Part shown: positions 1-10,125 of the stretch, one piece after another
Layout of the letters: the number at the start of each line of letters is the position of its first letter
Numbering within the stretch: position 1 is the first letter of the stretch
DNA from: Sporopachydermia quercuum
Taxonomy: Eukaryota > Ascomycota > Sporopachydermiomycetes > Sporopachydermiales > Sporopachydermiaceae
Reading direction: 5' to 3'
Assembly: GCA_001599295.1 (NCBI GenBank)
Contig: BCGN01000004.1
Coordinates: forward strand, 372,346 to 436,345
DNA: 64,000 nt
The notes under the pieces: generated by a model
Databases searched by the model: none
The model's input: the letters and a program-made list of their open reading frames with translations, nothing else
What the model was told of the DNA's origin: nothing
Position numbers and translations under genes: made by a program

Positions 1-1381
1 TCAGAAAGGGGATAATTTCATAGAACTCTTAGAATTATGAGGACTCTTTTAGCGTTTATACTATTAATGATGTATAATGAAAAGCTAACTGCGGGTTGTA
101 AGACACTAGATGAGTATGCAAGACAAATGCATGTCTGGAAGATATGTCTCTCTGTTTTCCAGTAACATACAATGAATGCCTGAAAAGCTTATTTAATATA
201 TGGAGTATTATGATCTATATTGCAATGTGCGTAACGTATGGCAAGATATAAAACAAGAACGATTCTAAAGGCGAATCAGCAGCCAGATAATATTTCAAAT
301 ATAATAAAAGCTATTTTACAGATTTAAGATACATACCTTTATCCTTTGTTCAGAATTTTCATCGTACGAAGTTTGAACGAGAGAGTAATTAATTTCTACC
401 TCCCGAGGATGATTGAAGAAACTGTAACAAACTGTTGAATTATTTTCATGACAAGAACACACCTAGAGGATTTACTGTTAGTTTTTTGTTCGAAATTTCG
501 ATGAAACCTCCATTTAAAATAATGTACCATATGAAATAATTATCAATTAAAATCGTCTGATTGTTTTCGTTTTAGATATTTACGTTCAAGAATCAAAATT
601 GATAGCTTATCGTAATAGATGTGGCCGTGGAGTTTAGTTTTTGTGACATTTCCATCCGTTTTCCCCACATGCAATTATGAGCAGATAATATTCATGACTA
701 ACTACCGAGGCAGGAGAAGTATTGTCCGACAACACTTCAGAGGCTTGAGATGTTGAAGTGAGATGTCAAGTTATAAATAGATTGGAAGATTATGTCATCA
801 TTTAAAATGAATAGGAAGTTAGGAGATAGTGACGATATGAGCGAATACAAAGAGTTTGCGCAAATACGAGTATCAAAAATATATTTAATCAACATTGCGA
901 TAGATGAATTCAGTAGGACAGTTATGGGAAACTCATTCCAATGATACATAAAAAAAATTGAGAGTTAGAAAATATTGAGTCCTACCAGGTACACAAAAGA
1001 GTATGGTCTTATACTTTGAATAGGTAGATACAAGAGATAATCACTTGATCTGAATATGAATTTTTAAATCATTTTATTGATATAAATAACTTGTTTACAA
1101 TTCCTCTGGAGTAAATGGATTGTTTGTAACCGTTGAGGTGTAACAGGGTACCGCAGCCAATGGTACTATCAAACTCGTACCAATAAGCACCAACTATAAC
1201 TCTTTTCCCGTTTACCGCTTTTGATCATCAACAAACTCCTCACAAGCTGATATCTCTCGTGTTACCATAATGCTTAATTTCTTAATTATTTAGCCATCAT
1301 CTATTCTACTTATCGTCTTCACACTTTCCCAGGACAAATTATCCAGTATTCAGAGCTATCACAGTTTTAACCATATTTAAT
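1..1381. other. Gene-poor left end of window
   Basis: No convincing gene was recognised. Short frames occur on both strands, none resembling a known family. One weak possibility, a 33-codon minus-strand hydrophobic segment at 1095-1193 behind a TTATAG acceptor, is listed under findings. Confidence 0.5.
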
Positions 1382-1754
1382 CTAACCAGTCCACTTCACA
1401 GGATTCTTCTTATATCTTCCCCAGGGTGGGACATATAGTACAAGTGAAAACACGAAAACTGCTAAAAAAGCCAAAACGACATTGTCTATATCATCAGTCA
1501 ATAGACCATATCCAAATGATATCACTCCTCCAGTAACAAGCACCAGTGTTGATTCTGCTTCAGCCTTTTGTTGTCCCTTGAAATCCTTGAAGTTTTGTGT
1601 TAGTTAACATATAATAACCCAAACCGTCCTCAGAGAATGTCCTCAGATTACTATCTCCCTAACGGTTCCTAAAAGCCACGCATCGAGCTATCTTACAGAA
1701 ATTATTCATAGCACTTACTATAGGACCTTCAAGTATATTCTTAACAAAATCCAT
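1382..1754 (-). CDS. SPC1: Signal peptidase complex subunit 1 (SPC1/SPCS1 family), two exons
   Basis: Small ER-membrane subunit of the signal peptidase complex, an accessory to the catalytic subunit Sec11. Exon 1 (1719-1754) encodes MDFVKNILEGPI. Intron 1586-1718 has a GTAAGT donor, a CTAACAC branch region and a TTCAAG acceptor. Exon 2 (1382-1585) encodes 67 residues. The joined 79-residue protein begins with ...PIDFKGQQKAE, the family's N-terminal signature, then has two hydrophobic segments around a short hydrophilic turn (FGYGLLTDD), then the diagnostic PPWGRYKKNPVKW motif, like PPWPIYRRHPLKW of human SPCS1. The introns are phase 0 and the frame stays open when joined. Length fits the family (about 80-100 residues). 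It lies upstream of NMD3 and is divergent from it. The gene is easy to miss because neither exon is long. Confidence 0.85.
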
Positions 1755-2425
1755 ATTGCAACGTTCAAATTGACTGCTTCAAATGAAAAAGTCCTAGCCT
1801 ATGAATCAAGCTATACCATTATCCCAGCAGTATAAACTGATCTCCAGAGTGATTGAAGTTGTTCCTTCTATTGAACCAACATTCCAGTATATAAGCCATC
1901 AATACACACTGATGCCAACTAACAATTGTATGCATGCCTTTTGTTTGTCCCATTTCAGATATTTCCACAAGANTTAGAAATGAAGTCTGTGCATAAATCT
2001 ACAAAGTGAGATACAAAGTATTGCACGTGATCCTTGTATAGTTAAGAAAATTTTTTACTTTCTTAGTAAGGAAATGCTCAGTTTGTTCAGTAGAATGAAG
2101 ACACTTGACATGTTTCTGATATCTAAGCGGTGAATGGTTAATTTACTCTCTTCTGACAGTAAATAGAACAACACAGGTATTTGATGTTACATTTTTGTAT
2201 ACTTAGAAAGTAATAGTTGTATAGAGTAGCAATTATTTATTCTACTTGGTGTACTACACATACGGTTTAGTATCTATCACTTTCTGTCATTAAATTCGAT
2301 ACATCGGTCAATCACTGTACAACCAGTCAGATAGAGTTGAAGTAAATAAACTATAAGAATACTTGATATTTTCCTCAGAAATATATTCACCAGATTACGG
2401 GAGCATAAAGATATATATTCACAAA
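1755..2425. other. Divergent intergenic region SPC1/NMD3
   Basis: A 0.67-kb shared upstream region between SPC1 (minus) and NMD3 (plus). No gene was seen. One N lies near 1972. AT-rich tracts precede NMD3. Confidence 0.5.
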
Positions 2426-4021
2426 ATGTCAGGTCATCCAACATACTCAGCAATGGATCCAGCCATGATAGCGGCGGGGGCCAAACCAGCTACGGTCCTA
2501 TGTTGTAACTGTGGTGTACCTATGGATGGTTCAACAGGACTGGTTATGTGCTATGATTGTATTGCCTTGAAGGTTGACATCACAGAAGGAATTCCTAGAG
2601 AGGCTAATTTATCATTTTGCAGAAATTGTGAAAGATTTCTTCAACCACCTTCTCAGTGGGTGAAAGCTGAACCAGAATCAAGAGAATTACTTGCATTATG
2701 TCTAAGGAAACTAAAAGGTTTGAGTAAAGTGAGATTAGTTGATGCCAGCTTTATCTGGACAGAGCCACATTCCAGAAGAATCAAGGTGAAAGTTACAGTT
2801 CAGGGTGAAGCCATGCAAAATGCAATCGTTCAGCAATCATTTGAAATTGAATATGTTGTGATAGCTACTCAATGTCCTGATTGCGCCAAATCTTTTACTG
2901 CAAATACTTGGAGGGCAAATGTTCAAGTAAGACAAAAAGTCCCACATAAGAGAACCTTCCTGTACCTTGAACAAGTCATTTTGAAATACAATGCACATAC
3001 TTTAACTGTGTCGATTCAAGAATCAAAAGATGGCTTAGATTTCTTTTACGGTCAGAAGAATCATGCGGTGAAAATGCTCGACTTTTTATCCTCAGTTGTT
3101 CCTATCAAGTTCAAAAGATCAGAGGAATTGATTTCAATCGATACACACACATCTTCAAGATCATATAAGTTCACTTACTCTGTTGAGATTGCACCTATCT
3201 GTAAGGATGATTTGGTGATCTTACCAAAAAAATTAGCAAGGCAAATGGGTAGTATTTCACAATTAGTTCTTTGCTCCAAGATTTCTAACTCTATTCATTT
3301 CATTGATCCTACTACGTTACAAACTGCAGATCTCAATGCTCAAGTGTTTTGGAGATCACCTTTCAGTTCTCTCTCTGACGCTTCACAATTGATTGAATTC
3401 ATTATTCTTGATGTCGAACCTGTTGGAGTGACCAAAGGAAAGTATGCTTTGGCTGATATTACATGTGCCAGAGCTGCTGATATGGGGGTAAATGACCAAG
3501 AATATTACATCTGTTCGCATCTTGGGGGTATCTTACATCCTGGAGACTCTGCTATGGGTTATTTTACCACCAACACTAATTTCAATTCCGATTTATGGGA
3601 AGAGGTTGCTAAGGACAATAACGCTCCAGAAGTCATTTTGGTAAAGAAACATTACGAACGTAAAGGAGGCAAGAGTAAGAAGAGAAATTGGAGACTTAAG
3701 AGAATGGCAAAGGAGCATAAGGACATTGTTGCTTCAGCTCATGGTAATGATAACTCAAGATCAGCTAGGCAAGATATAGAAAGAGCCGAAAGAGACTATG
3801 AATTGTTTTTACAAGAATTGGAAGAGGATGCTGACCTTAGACAAGCTGTTAACTTGTATAAAAGTAAGGAACCTGTTGCTGTTGCCGAAGATGAAATGGA
3901 TGAAGATGATGACGAAGAAGGACCTGTAATTGCTATCGATGAACTGCTAGATGAGTTAGATGATATGACTTTAGACGAACAAGCTCCCCATCCAGGTGAT
4001 ATTGTTGATGGTGAGAATTGA
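2426..4021 (+). CDS. NMD3: 60S ribosomal subunit nuclear export adaptor Nmd3
   Basis: Nmd3 binds the pre-60S ribosomal subunit and carries it through the nuclear pore through its C-terminal export signal and Crm1; it is released in the cytoplasm. The 531-residue product matches yeast Nmd3 almost throughout. N-terminal zinc-binding CxxC pairs appear as CCNC, CYDC, CRNC and CPDC, followed by the conserved GIPREANLSFCRNCERF stretch. Near the C-terminus are a basic KKRNWRLKRMAKEHKD segment, an acidic stretch and IAIDELLDELDDMTLDE, the leucine-rich export signal. The ATG at 2426 is chosen; the frame is open about 20 codons further upstream but only from a non-ATG codon, and known Nmd3 proteins start close to the first CxxC. 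CTG codons at conserved leucines (RTFLYLEQ; DELLDEL) support standard decoding. No introns. Confidence 0.97.
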   Translation: MSGHPTYSAMDPAMIAAGAKPATVLCCNCGVPMDGSTGLVMCYDCIALKVDITEGIPREANLSFCRNCERFLQPPSQWVKAEPESRELLALCLRKLKGLSKVRLVDASFIWTEPHSRRIKVKVTVQGEAMQNAIVQQSFEIEYVVIATQCPDCAKSFTANTWRANVQVRQKVPHKRTFLYLEQVILKYNAHTLTVSIQESKDGLDFFYGQKNHAVKMLDFLSSVVPIKFKRSEELISIDTHTSSRSYKFTYSVEIAPICKDDLVILPKKLARQMGSISQLVLCSKISNSIHFIDPTTLQTADLNAQVFWRSPFSSLSDASQLIEFIILDVEPVGVTKGKYALADITCARAADMGVNDQEYYICSHLGGILHPGDSAMGYFTTNTNFNSDLWEEVAKDNNAPEVILVKKHYERKGGKSKKRNWRLKRMAKEHKDIVASAHGNDNSRSARQDIERAERDYELFLQELEEDADLRQAVNLYKSKEPVAVAEDEMDEDDDEEGPVIAIDELLDELDDMTLDEQAPHPGDIVDGEN

Positions 4022-5348
4022 TTTTTCTCGTGTATTTCTAGTTTATAACAAGCATTGTTCGTTTATGATTGAATTTCATGTTCAGTGATACTTTTCTTTT
4101 AGGTGTATATTCGGAGCAGACATTATGGGAACATATATAATTCAGTTAATATATTTAAACACAAATATAGCTGAGAACTTGTTAGTTTTTCAGAAGATTT
4201 AAATAATGCAGTGACTTTGTGATAATAAGCACCATGGATTGGTCAATCTACAACATGAATTTCTTACATAGTTGGAGCATTATATTATTCTTTTAAAGAA
4301 CTTTCTCTGGAGTCTTCTCGCTCTCCGTTTCGGATCTTCAGGTAAAGCTCATCTCTTTCCGATCGGATCAGAAAGTCATTTCTAAGTTGAGACCTGATGC
4401 CTGATCCGATCGGAGAAAATAGTGGAGTATTAGTTTCGGTAAATGTACGGAAGGTCTTCAATGGGGTTGACACACAAGAATGGGAGGAATATACAATGAA
4501 CCACTCACTATTCACTGAAAGATCGAGGAAATTATTTATAAATTCAAAAAGAAGACTGAATGATTTCACTTGGGAAATTTCACATATCCATTCATCAATT
4601 TTATTCTCTTACTTCTATCAGTTCGAATTCATTACCAGTCTTCAATCCTTGATTTGACATTACATAAACTCCCTAGATCAGTTGTACGGATACAAGACGT
4701 AACCATCATTTCCTCATCATGCATGGCCTGGCCACCAACCAGAGATAGATATACTACATACCACTGGCTCTAAGGGCTTTTTCTAAATACACTTAATTAA
4801 TGGAAACTTTTATACAAATCTGCCATTTCAAAACCGTAATGAATTCTTATTTGTTATCGTTTCCATCATACATCACTTCAAGTCTCATCTTCCAGAGAAA
4901 GCCGACCCCGATCTCTTTCGTACAGAATCCCCTCTAGAAACAAAGTTCACCCAAAAACTCGGGGAAGCTTCAACGTTACTATGCAAAAGGCTATTAACTG
5001 TAGCTAAAGGCAAATGAATAGCAAAGAGTGGATGAAAAAAAGGGAATGAAATAATAAACTAGTAAGCTAGTAAATCAATTGTAAAAAGGAGAAAGTATAA
5101 ATATGATTGAATTGCTGATATTTGGATATGTCAAGAGTGGCATTCTTCATGAAAATGCTTCATGAATCCATATCTCAAAACATTTAGCTATCATAGCAAG
5201 AGAGATAAAACCCAAGACAAGTAGTATTTACCATTACGGATGCAAACTAAATAATCCTGCTAAAAAGGTTATAAACTGAAGTAAATCCTGCTTGGTGTTT
5301 GAAGAAAATAAACTTAAGTGATATTATCAAGGAAAAGGTAGACAAATC
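4022..5348. other. Intergenic region upstream of PDH1
   Basis: A 1.3-kb stretch with no supported gene. It holds a perfect inverted repeat with CCG-CGG cores (4358-4414), listed separately. Overlapping 86-94-codon frames on both strands at 4285-4657 look like chance products of this repeat-rich stretch. Confidence 0.5.
4358..4414. repeat. Perfect 14-bp inverted repeat with CCGATCGG cores
   Basis: The arms at 4358-4371 and 4401-4414 are exact reverse complements (TCCGATCGGATCAG and CTGATCCGATCGGA), separated by 29 nt. Each arm contains the palindrome CCGATCGG, two CCG/CGG triplets as bound by Zn2Cys6 proteins. A third pair, CCGTTTCGG, lies just upstream near 4325. The element is about 0.95 kb upstream of PDH1. 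A regulatory role is inferred. Confidence 0.6.
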
Positions 5349-6917
5349 ATGCTCTCATCATTAAATTTTGCTCTTCGAACTAGATTCAAAGGAGAATTTA
5401 TCAGAACATCCAGTAGAGCTGTTGTTGCTAATCAAAGAAAGAATTTCAGTAATTCAGGTATAATGACCTCAGCTGCTATTATGAATGATAATGTTCGTCC
5501 TGAACCTGATCGGGTTCTTAAGGACATTGCTGATTATATTCATAATTATAAAATTGACTCCGATCTAGCATTTGAGACAGCTAGATTGTGTTTCCTGGAC
5601 ACTTTAGGATGTGGATTAGAAGGTATGAAGCATAAACAATGCTCAGATTTACTTGGACCCATTGTGCCAGGAACCGTTGTGCCTAATGGTGCCAAGGTTC
5701 CAGGAACTCCATATCAATTGGATCCTGTTTTAGCTGCATTCAATAATACTGCAACTTTCAGATGGTTGGATTTCAATGATTGTTGGTTAGCTGCTGAATG
5801 GGGTCATCCTTCCGATAATTTGGGTGGTATTCTTGCTGTGGCTGATTGGTTATCAAGAACATATCCTGATAAGAAATTCAAGGTCAGAGATGTTTTGGAA
5901 GGAATGATTAAAGCTCACGAGATTCAAGGTGTATTGGCTTTAGAAAATTCATTCAACAAAGTTGGTCTTGATCACGTTGTCTTGGTCAAGGTTGCTTCCA
6001 CGGCAGTTGTATCAAAAATGTTAGGTCTTTCTCGTGACCAAACCATTGATGCTTTGTCTCATGCTTTCGTTGATGGTCAATCATTAAGAACCTATAGGCA
6101 TGCACCAAACACCATGTCACGTAAGTCATGGGCTGCTGCCGATGCCACATCCAGAGCTGTGAACATGGCTTTAATCGTTAAAAAAGGTCAAGGTGGTATG
6201 CCATCAATCTTGACTGCCAAAACCTGGGGTTTCTATGATGTTTTATTCAAAGGGCAACCATTCAAGTTCCAACGTGGATATGGCTCCTACGTCATGGAAA
6301 ACGTTTTGTTTAAAATTTCTTTCCCTGCAGAATTTCATGCTCAAACTGCTGCGGAAGCTGCTATGACTTTGCATAATACTCTCAAAGAAAAGAACATTAG
6401 CACTGATGATATCAAGCATATTAGAATTAGAACTCAAGATGCTGCTATGAGAATTATTGACAAAAAGGGCCCTTTATATAATTACGCTGATAGAGATCAT
6501 TGCATTCAGTATATGGTAGCAGTTCCTTTGCTATATGGAAGATTAACCGCGGAAGATTACAGCGACGAAATAGCAGCTGATCCCAGAATTGATGCGTTGA
6601 GAGCTAAGATGGAATGTGTTGAAGACCCCAGATTTACTGCAGAGTATCATGAACCTAGTAAGAGATACATCGGAAATGCTATTCAAATAACCTTGAAGGA
6701 TGGAACTGTTCTTGATGAAGTCGAAGTTAACTATCCAATTGGACATCGCAAGAGAAGAGAAGAAGGTACACCTGTTTTACTCGCTAAATTTGAAAGACAT
6801 CTCAAGGGTAAATTCGGTGAAGGTGAAAAGGTCGAAAAAATTCTTGCTGCCTCTGGAAAGGAGGTTTTGGATATGAACATTGATGAGTATGTTGATTTGT
6901 ATACTACACCTGCTTAA
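5349..6917 (+). CDS. PDH1: Mitochondrial 2-methylcitrate dehydratase (PrpD family)
   Basis: Dehydrates 2-methylcitrate in the methylcitrate cycle, which oxidises propionyl-CoA to pyruvate and succinate. The 522-residue protein is collinear with S. cerevisiae Pdh1 (about 516): DTLGCGLE near the N-terminus, WLDFNDCWLAAEWGHPSDN, KAHEIQGVLALENSFNK, a long conserved stretch through TYRHAPNTMSRKSW, then ISFPAEFHAQTAAEA and NYADRDHCIQYM. The first ~35 residues are rich in Arg, Ser and hydrophobic residues with almost no acids (LNFALRTRFKGEFIRTSSRA), as in a mitochondrial presequence. A downstream in-frame ATG at about codon 39 could give a form without presequence, but this is speculative. No introns. 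The CCG-CGG inverted repeat about 0.95 kb upstream is a candidate control element. Confidence 0.96.
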   Translation: MLSSLNFALRTRFKGEFIRTSSRAVVANQRKNFSNSGIMTSAAIMNDNVRPEPDRVLKDIADYIHNYKIDSDLAFETARLCFLDTLGCGLEGMKHKQCSDLLGPIVPGTVVPNGAKVPGTPYQLDPVLAAFNNTATFRWLDFNDCWLAAEWGHPSDNLGGILAVADWLSRTYPDKKFKVRDVLEGMIKAHEIQGVLALENSFNKVGLDHVVLVKVASTAVVSKMLGLSRDQTIDALSHAFVDGQSLRTYRHAPNTMSRKSWAAADATSRAVNMALIVKKGQGGMPSILTAKTWGFYDVLFKGQPFKFQRGYGSYVMENVLFKISFPAEFHAQTAAEAAMTLHNTLKEKNISTDDIKHIRIRTQDAAMRIIDKKGPLYNYADRDHCIQYMVAVPLLYGRLTAEDYSDEIAADPRIDALRAKMECVEDPRFTAEYHEPSKRYIGNAIQITLKDGTVLDEVEVNYPIGHRKRREEGTPVLLAKFERHLKGKFGEGEKVEKILAASGKEVLDMNIDEYVDLYTTPA

Positions 6918-7710
6918 GCAAAAGAATGATACAATGAGAAACTGAAAAAGTACGTAATAAGAAATAAAAGTCTGCTAAAAGGCTAATAAAAGTATGTTTC
7001 ATGATAGTTGTATAGTGCTTAACTTGTAGGATGAGATGTAGCTAATTAGTCTTAACTGGCTGTATTTCTACAGTATTTTCCACATGCATTTCCGCCAATC
7101 TCCAGCTAGACCTGAACCAAATAGAAGATCCACTTAACTAAATTAATAGTATTTTGTATGAATTTCTGTCAATACAGAAAAACTAATAATAAAAAACGAT
7201 AACGAATAAGATACTCCTTTCGCTCCTAAAGGATTACCCCAGTTTTTCTGCTTTCCGCAAGGAGATGTGATGTCTTATGGCTCACTTTCCCCCTAATATT
7301 GTCCGATATCAAGGACATCCATACTATTATTATAAGACAAAGAGACCCATGTTATCGGACAATTTTGAGTGTATGAAAAAGTACAAAAGTAAACAAAAGG
7401 GTCACACAGATATGATTGCTGTTAATGAGCTGTACAACGTTTATAACTACTTGTGTTCTTCTTTATGTTTGCTTGCTAGTTCTGATATTACCAGAAGAGG
7501 AGCGACTGGATTGTTTTTGAATATAAAAGAATTGGTTTACTAGACTAACAGCCGACAGCAATTTGAGGGAGAATAAATCATCAAATTCATTGTTGTCTCT
7601 TGTTGTTCCTTTAATTGGATTGCTTGGAAGATGAAGTACCAAGTGACAGATAGATATTTACCGTGACTAAGAGATTATGAAGTACTTGATACTCAACTTA
7701 TTTACGTATC
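6918..7710. other. Intergenic region PDH1/CDC15
   Basis: About 0.8 kb without a supported gene. An 88-codon frame at 7277-7543 has no family resemblance and is treated as chance. The remainder is the PDH1 3' region and the kinase promoter. Confidence 0.5.
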
Positions 7711-9957
7711 ATGGCATTTGGAGAAACGAGTTGTTCAAATGATGAAGATGACAAGGACGCAGATATTGATTCACCATCTGGAAAAGGCTTGGGTTCAACC
7801 AAACAGTTCAGGAAAAATACAGAGTCAACTAGACTGAATCGTAACTTCCTGGAGTTTAGAGAGGACAGGATCGTCAGAAATTCTGATATATTCGATAGAT
7901 CTCCCACAAGGAAAAGCTCACCAAGACCAAGCTTCAATGTAAAAACCTCCAATTCTAACAAAACATCAGCAAGCAAACAGTATCGTCAACCTTGCGGGAA
8001 AAGTGATGCATGCATACCGTCAACTCCGAAATCAAAGAACTTTTTCTCTGATGCCTTAAAAGATATAGATGTATACTCGCTAACACCATCACAGAGAGTG
8101 AAAAACCATGACAGCCAGTCACCTACAAGGTCCAAAACAAGACCAGGCATATGGGGGAAACCTCCGCCTGCTTTCAGGAGCCTCTTGGCCAGAGAGCCAA
8201 CGACACCTTCTAAATCCAAAATAAGCCACTGTGGCTCGGTTAAATTTTCTCCTGACTCAGACTGTTCACCGGATCAGGTGAAAGATATCAGTCATCTACA
8301 AATACATGGTGATCCAAGGTCTAAATCCGGAGCAGTTCGATTATCACCATCGAAAGAACAAGGAAACATTTTTAGCGATAATACCAACTCCATTGACCAA
8401 ATGTTTAAGAAAGGATCTGTAATGGAACAGTATTCAATAGAAGGAAAAATTGGGAAAGGGGCTTTTGCAAATGTGTTCAAAGCTATCAATAAGATAACAG
8501 GAGAAGTGCTGGCTTTGAAGCAAATGAAAATAGATAAACAGAAACCAAATGAAACCCAGTCATTAATGATGGAGATCGATCTCTTGAAAATATTAAACCA
8601 TAGGAATATAGTGAAGTACCATGGTTTTGTTAAAAACTCTGGAAGTTTGAATATATTTCTTGAGTATTGTGAACTAGGATCTCTTCGATCACTGTATAAA
8701 AGGAATGGTCCTTTTTCAGAAGCTAAAGCTATATATCACATCAACGAGGTACTTCAAGGACTTATCTATCTTCATGATCAAGGCGTCATTCATAGAGATA
8801 TCAAAGCTGCAAATATATTGCTAACTGTTGATTCTAATGGGAAAATGTGCACCAAGCTTGCTGACTTTGGAGTTGCTGTCAAGAATAATACAATTGTCGG
8901 TACGATTCGAAAAGCAAAGAGCCAGAATATAAGCTTTCAGAGTGTTAACGAAGATATTGCAGGCACACCGAACTGGATGGCACCAGAGATTATTCTTTTA
9001 GAAGGTGCTACTAGTGCTTGTGATATTTGGAGTTTAGGATGCACAGTTATTGAGCTTCTTACTGGTAAGCCACCATATAATCATCTCAATAGCATGTGTA
9101 CATTACATTCTATTGTTACAGATGATCATCCACCATTCAGTATCGATGAAAAGGATCCTGAAGGGATTAAAACTCTTAGTTCAGAAGCTCGAGATTTTCT
9201 CTTAGAATGTTTCGTGAAAAATCCTTTTTTTCGTATAACAGCCAATAAGCTCATAGATCATCAATGGCTTAAATCACATCATAAGTCGTCTAGCTCAGTC
9301 TCAAATCCAATCACAGCTTCATCAAATATTGTTGCTTCCAAACTACAACCAAGGAGGGTCTTAAGTAATGGGAAATCTTTGGCCAATAAACAAATGATTA
9401 CACCTAGAAACATATCAAGTGGTAGAATAGAAGATAAGTCAGTCGAAATAAAGTCAACTTCTCAAACCAATATACCGATAACCAATTCCCAGGATGCATT
9501 TGAACAACTTAACAACAATGACGATAATGATGACGATTTTTCTGATTTGATTGGTGACTTGAGTATCCGAGTCTTTCAAGAAAGATTAGGAAAAACTCGT
9601 AAAAGTTCTTTATCCGAAGTAGAAAACCTCAGCATTGTTGGTGCTTCAAATAAATTAATCACTGACCCTACAATGAAGCATAGTCATGTACACGACAACA
9701 TCATTAGTGAAGATGTAAATGTTAAAAAGATAAGAAACAGAGCGAACTCTAATAATCCTGAGGAGCATCGCCATAGAAAACAAAGCCCCACTAGTACTAA
9801 GAATTATAGCAACTGCATTCCTAGAACGAAACTTCTGTCAGACTCATCCACCACACCTACTACATCCGTAGCACTACAACCTGAAAGCTTATTATTGAAA
9901 TTCAGAGAACAAGATGATGAATGGATGGACATAGACTTTATAGATATCAACCATTAA
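7711..9957 (+). CDS. CDC15: Cdc15-type Ser/Thr protein kinase (mitotic exit / septation)
   Basis: STE-group kinase closest to yeast Cdc15 (fission yeast Cdc7), the mitotic exit/septation network kinase that acts below the Tem1 GTPase and activates Dbf2-Mob1. The kinase domain spans about residues 240-520 of 748: glycine-rich loop GKIGKGAFANVFKA, lysine K270 (LALKQMK), HRDIKAANI with D363, DFG at D385, and activation-segment AGTPNWMAPEI. LKILNHRNIVKYHGF is especially Cdc15-like. Two differences from S. cerevisiae Cdc15 (974 residues, kinase near the N-terminus) stand out: a ~237-residue N-terminal extension rich in Ser/Pro and basic residues (many SPxK, TPxK-type sites) and a shorter C-terminal tail. 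The kinase match is strong; the exact orthology is inferred from sequence resemblance. Confidence 0.85.
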   Translation: MAFGETSCSNDEDDKDADIDSPSGKGLGSTKQFRKNTESTRLNRNFLEFREDRIVRNSDIFDRSPTRKSSPRPSFNVKTSNSNKTSASKQYRQPCGKSDACIPSTPKSKNFFSDALKDIDVYSLTPSQRVKNHDSQSPTRSKTRPGIWGKPPPAFRSLLAREPTTPSKSKISHCGSVKFSPDSDCSPDQVKDISHLQIHGDPRSKSGAVRLSPSKEQGNIFSDNTNSIDQMFKKGSVMEQYSIEGKIGKGAFANVFKAINKITGEVLALKQMKIDKQKPNETQSLMMEIDLLKILNHRNIVKYHGFVKNSGSLNIFLEYCELGSLRSLYKRNGPFSEAKAIYHINEVLQGLIYLHDQGVIHRDIKAANILLTVDSNGKMCTKLADFGVAVKNNTIVGTIRKAKSQNISFQSVNEDIAGTPNWMAPEIILLEGATSACDIWSLGCTVIELLTGKPPYNHLNSMCTLHSIVTDDHPPFSIDEKDPEGIKTLSSEARDFLLECFVKNPFFRITANKLIDHQWLKSHHKSSSSVSNPITASSNIVASKLQPRRVLSNGKSLANKQMITPRNISSGRIEDKSVEIKSTSQTNIPITNSQDAFEQLNNNDDNDDDFSDLIGDLSIRVFQERLGKTRKSSLSEVENLSIVGASNKLITDPTMKHSHVHDNIISEDVNVKKIRNRANSNNPEEHRHRKQSPTSTKNYSNCIPRTKLLSDSSTTPTTSVALQPESLLLKFREQDDEWMDIDFIDINH

Positions 9958-10125
9958 ATGTAATGATTACTATCATCTGAGTATAACTAATGGTTACATA
10001 ACATGCACATTTAATATCTACATTTGACTGGTACGCACTTCTATTTTTAAAATTCACCCAAGATTCGTTTATTGATATTTGATAATAAGTTAGTGATAAA
10101 AAAATTGAATATGATACATCAAAGA

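Noticed and set aside
36-170. Short plus-strand frame with a signal-peptide-like start (MRTLLAFILLMMYNEKL)
   Set aside because: Only about 42 codons, no family resemblance and no splice context that extends it.
737-949. 70-codon minus-strand frame
   Set aside because: AT-rich composition rich in Ile/Leu/Asn/Ser, no motif, and typical of chance frames here.
4285-4657. Overlapping 86-94-codon frames on both strands
   Set aside because: They overlap each other across the inverted repeat and match no family.
7277-7543. 88-codon plus-strand frame between PDH1 and the kinase
   Set aside because: No recognisable domain, Tyr/Lys/Ser-rich random-like composition.
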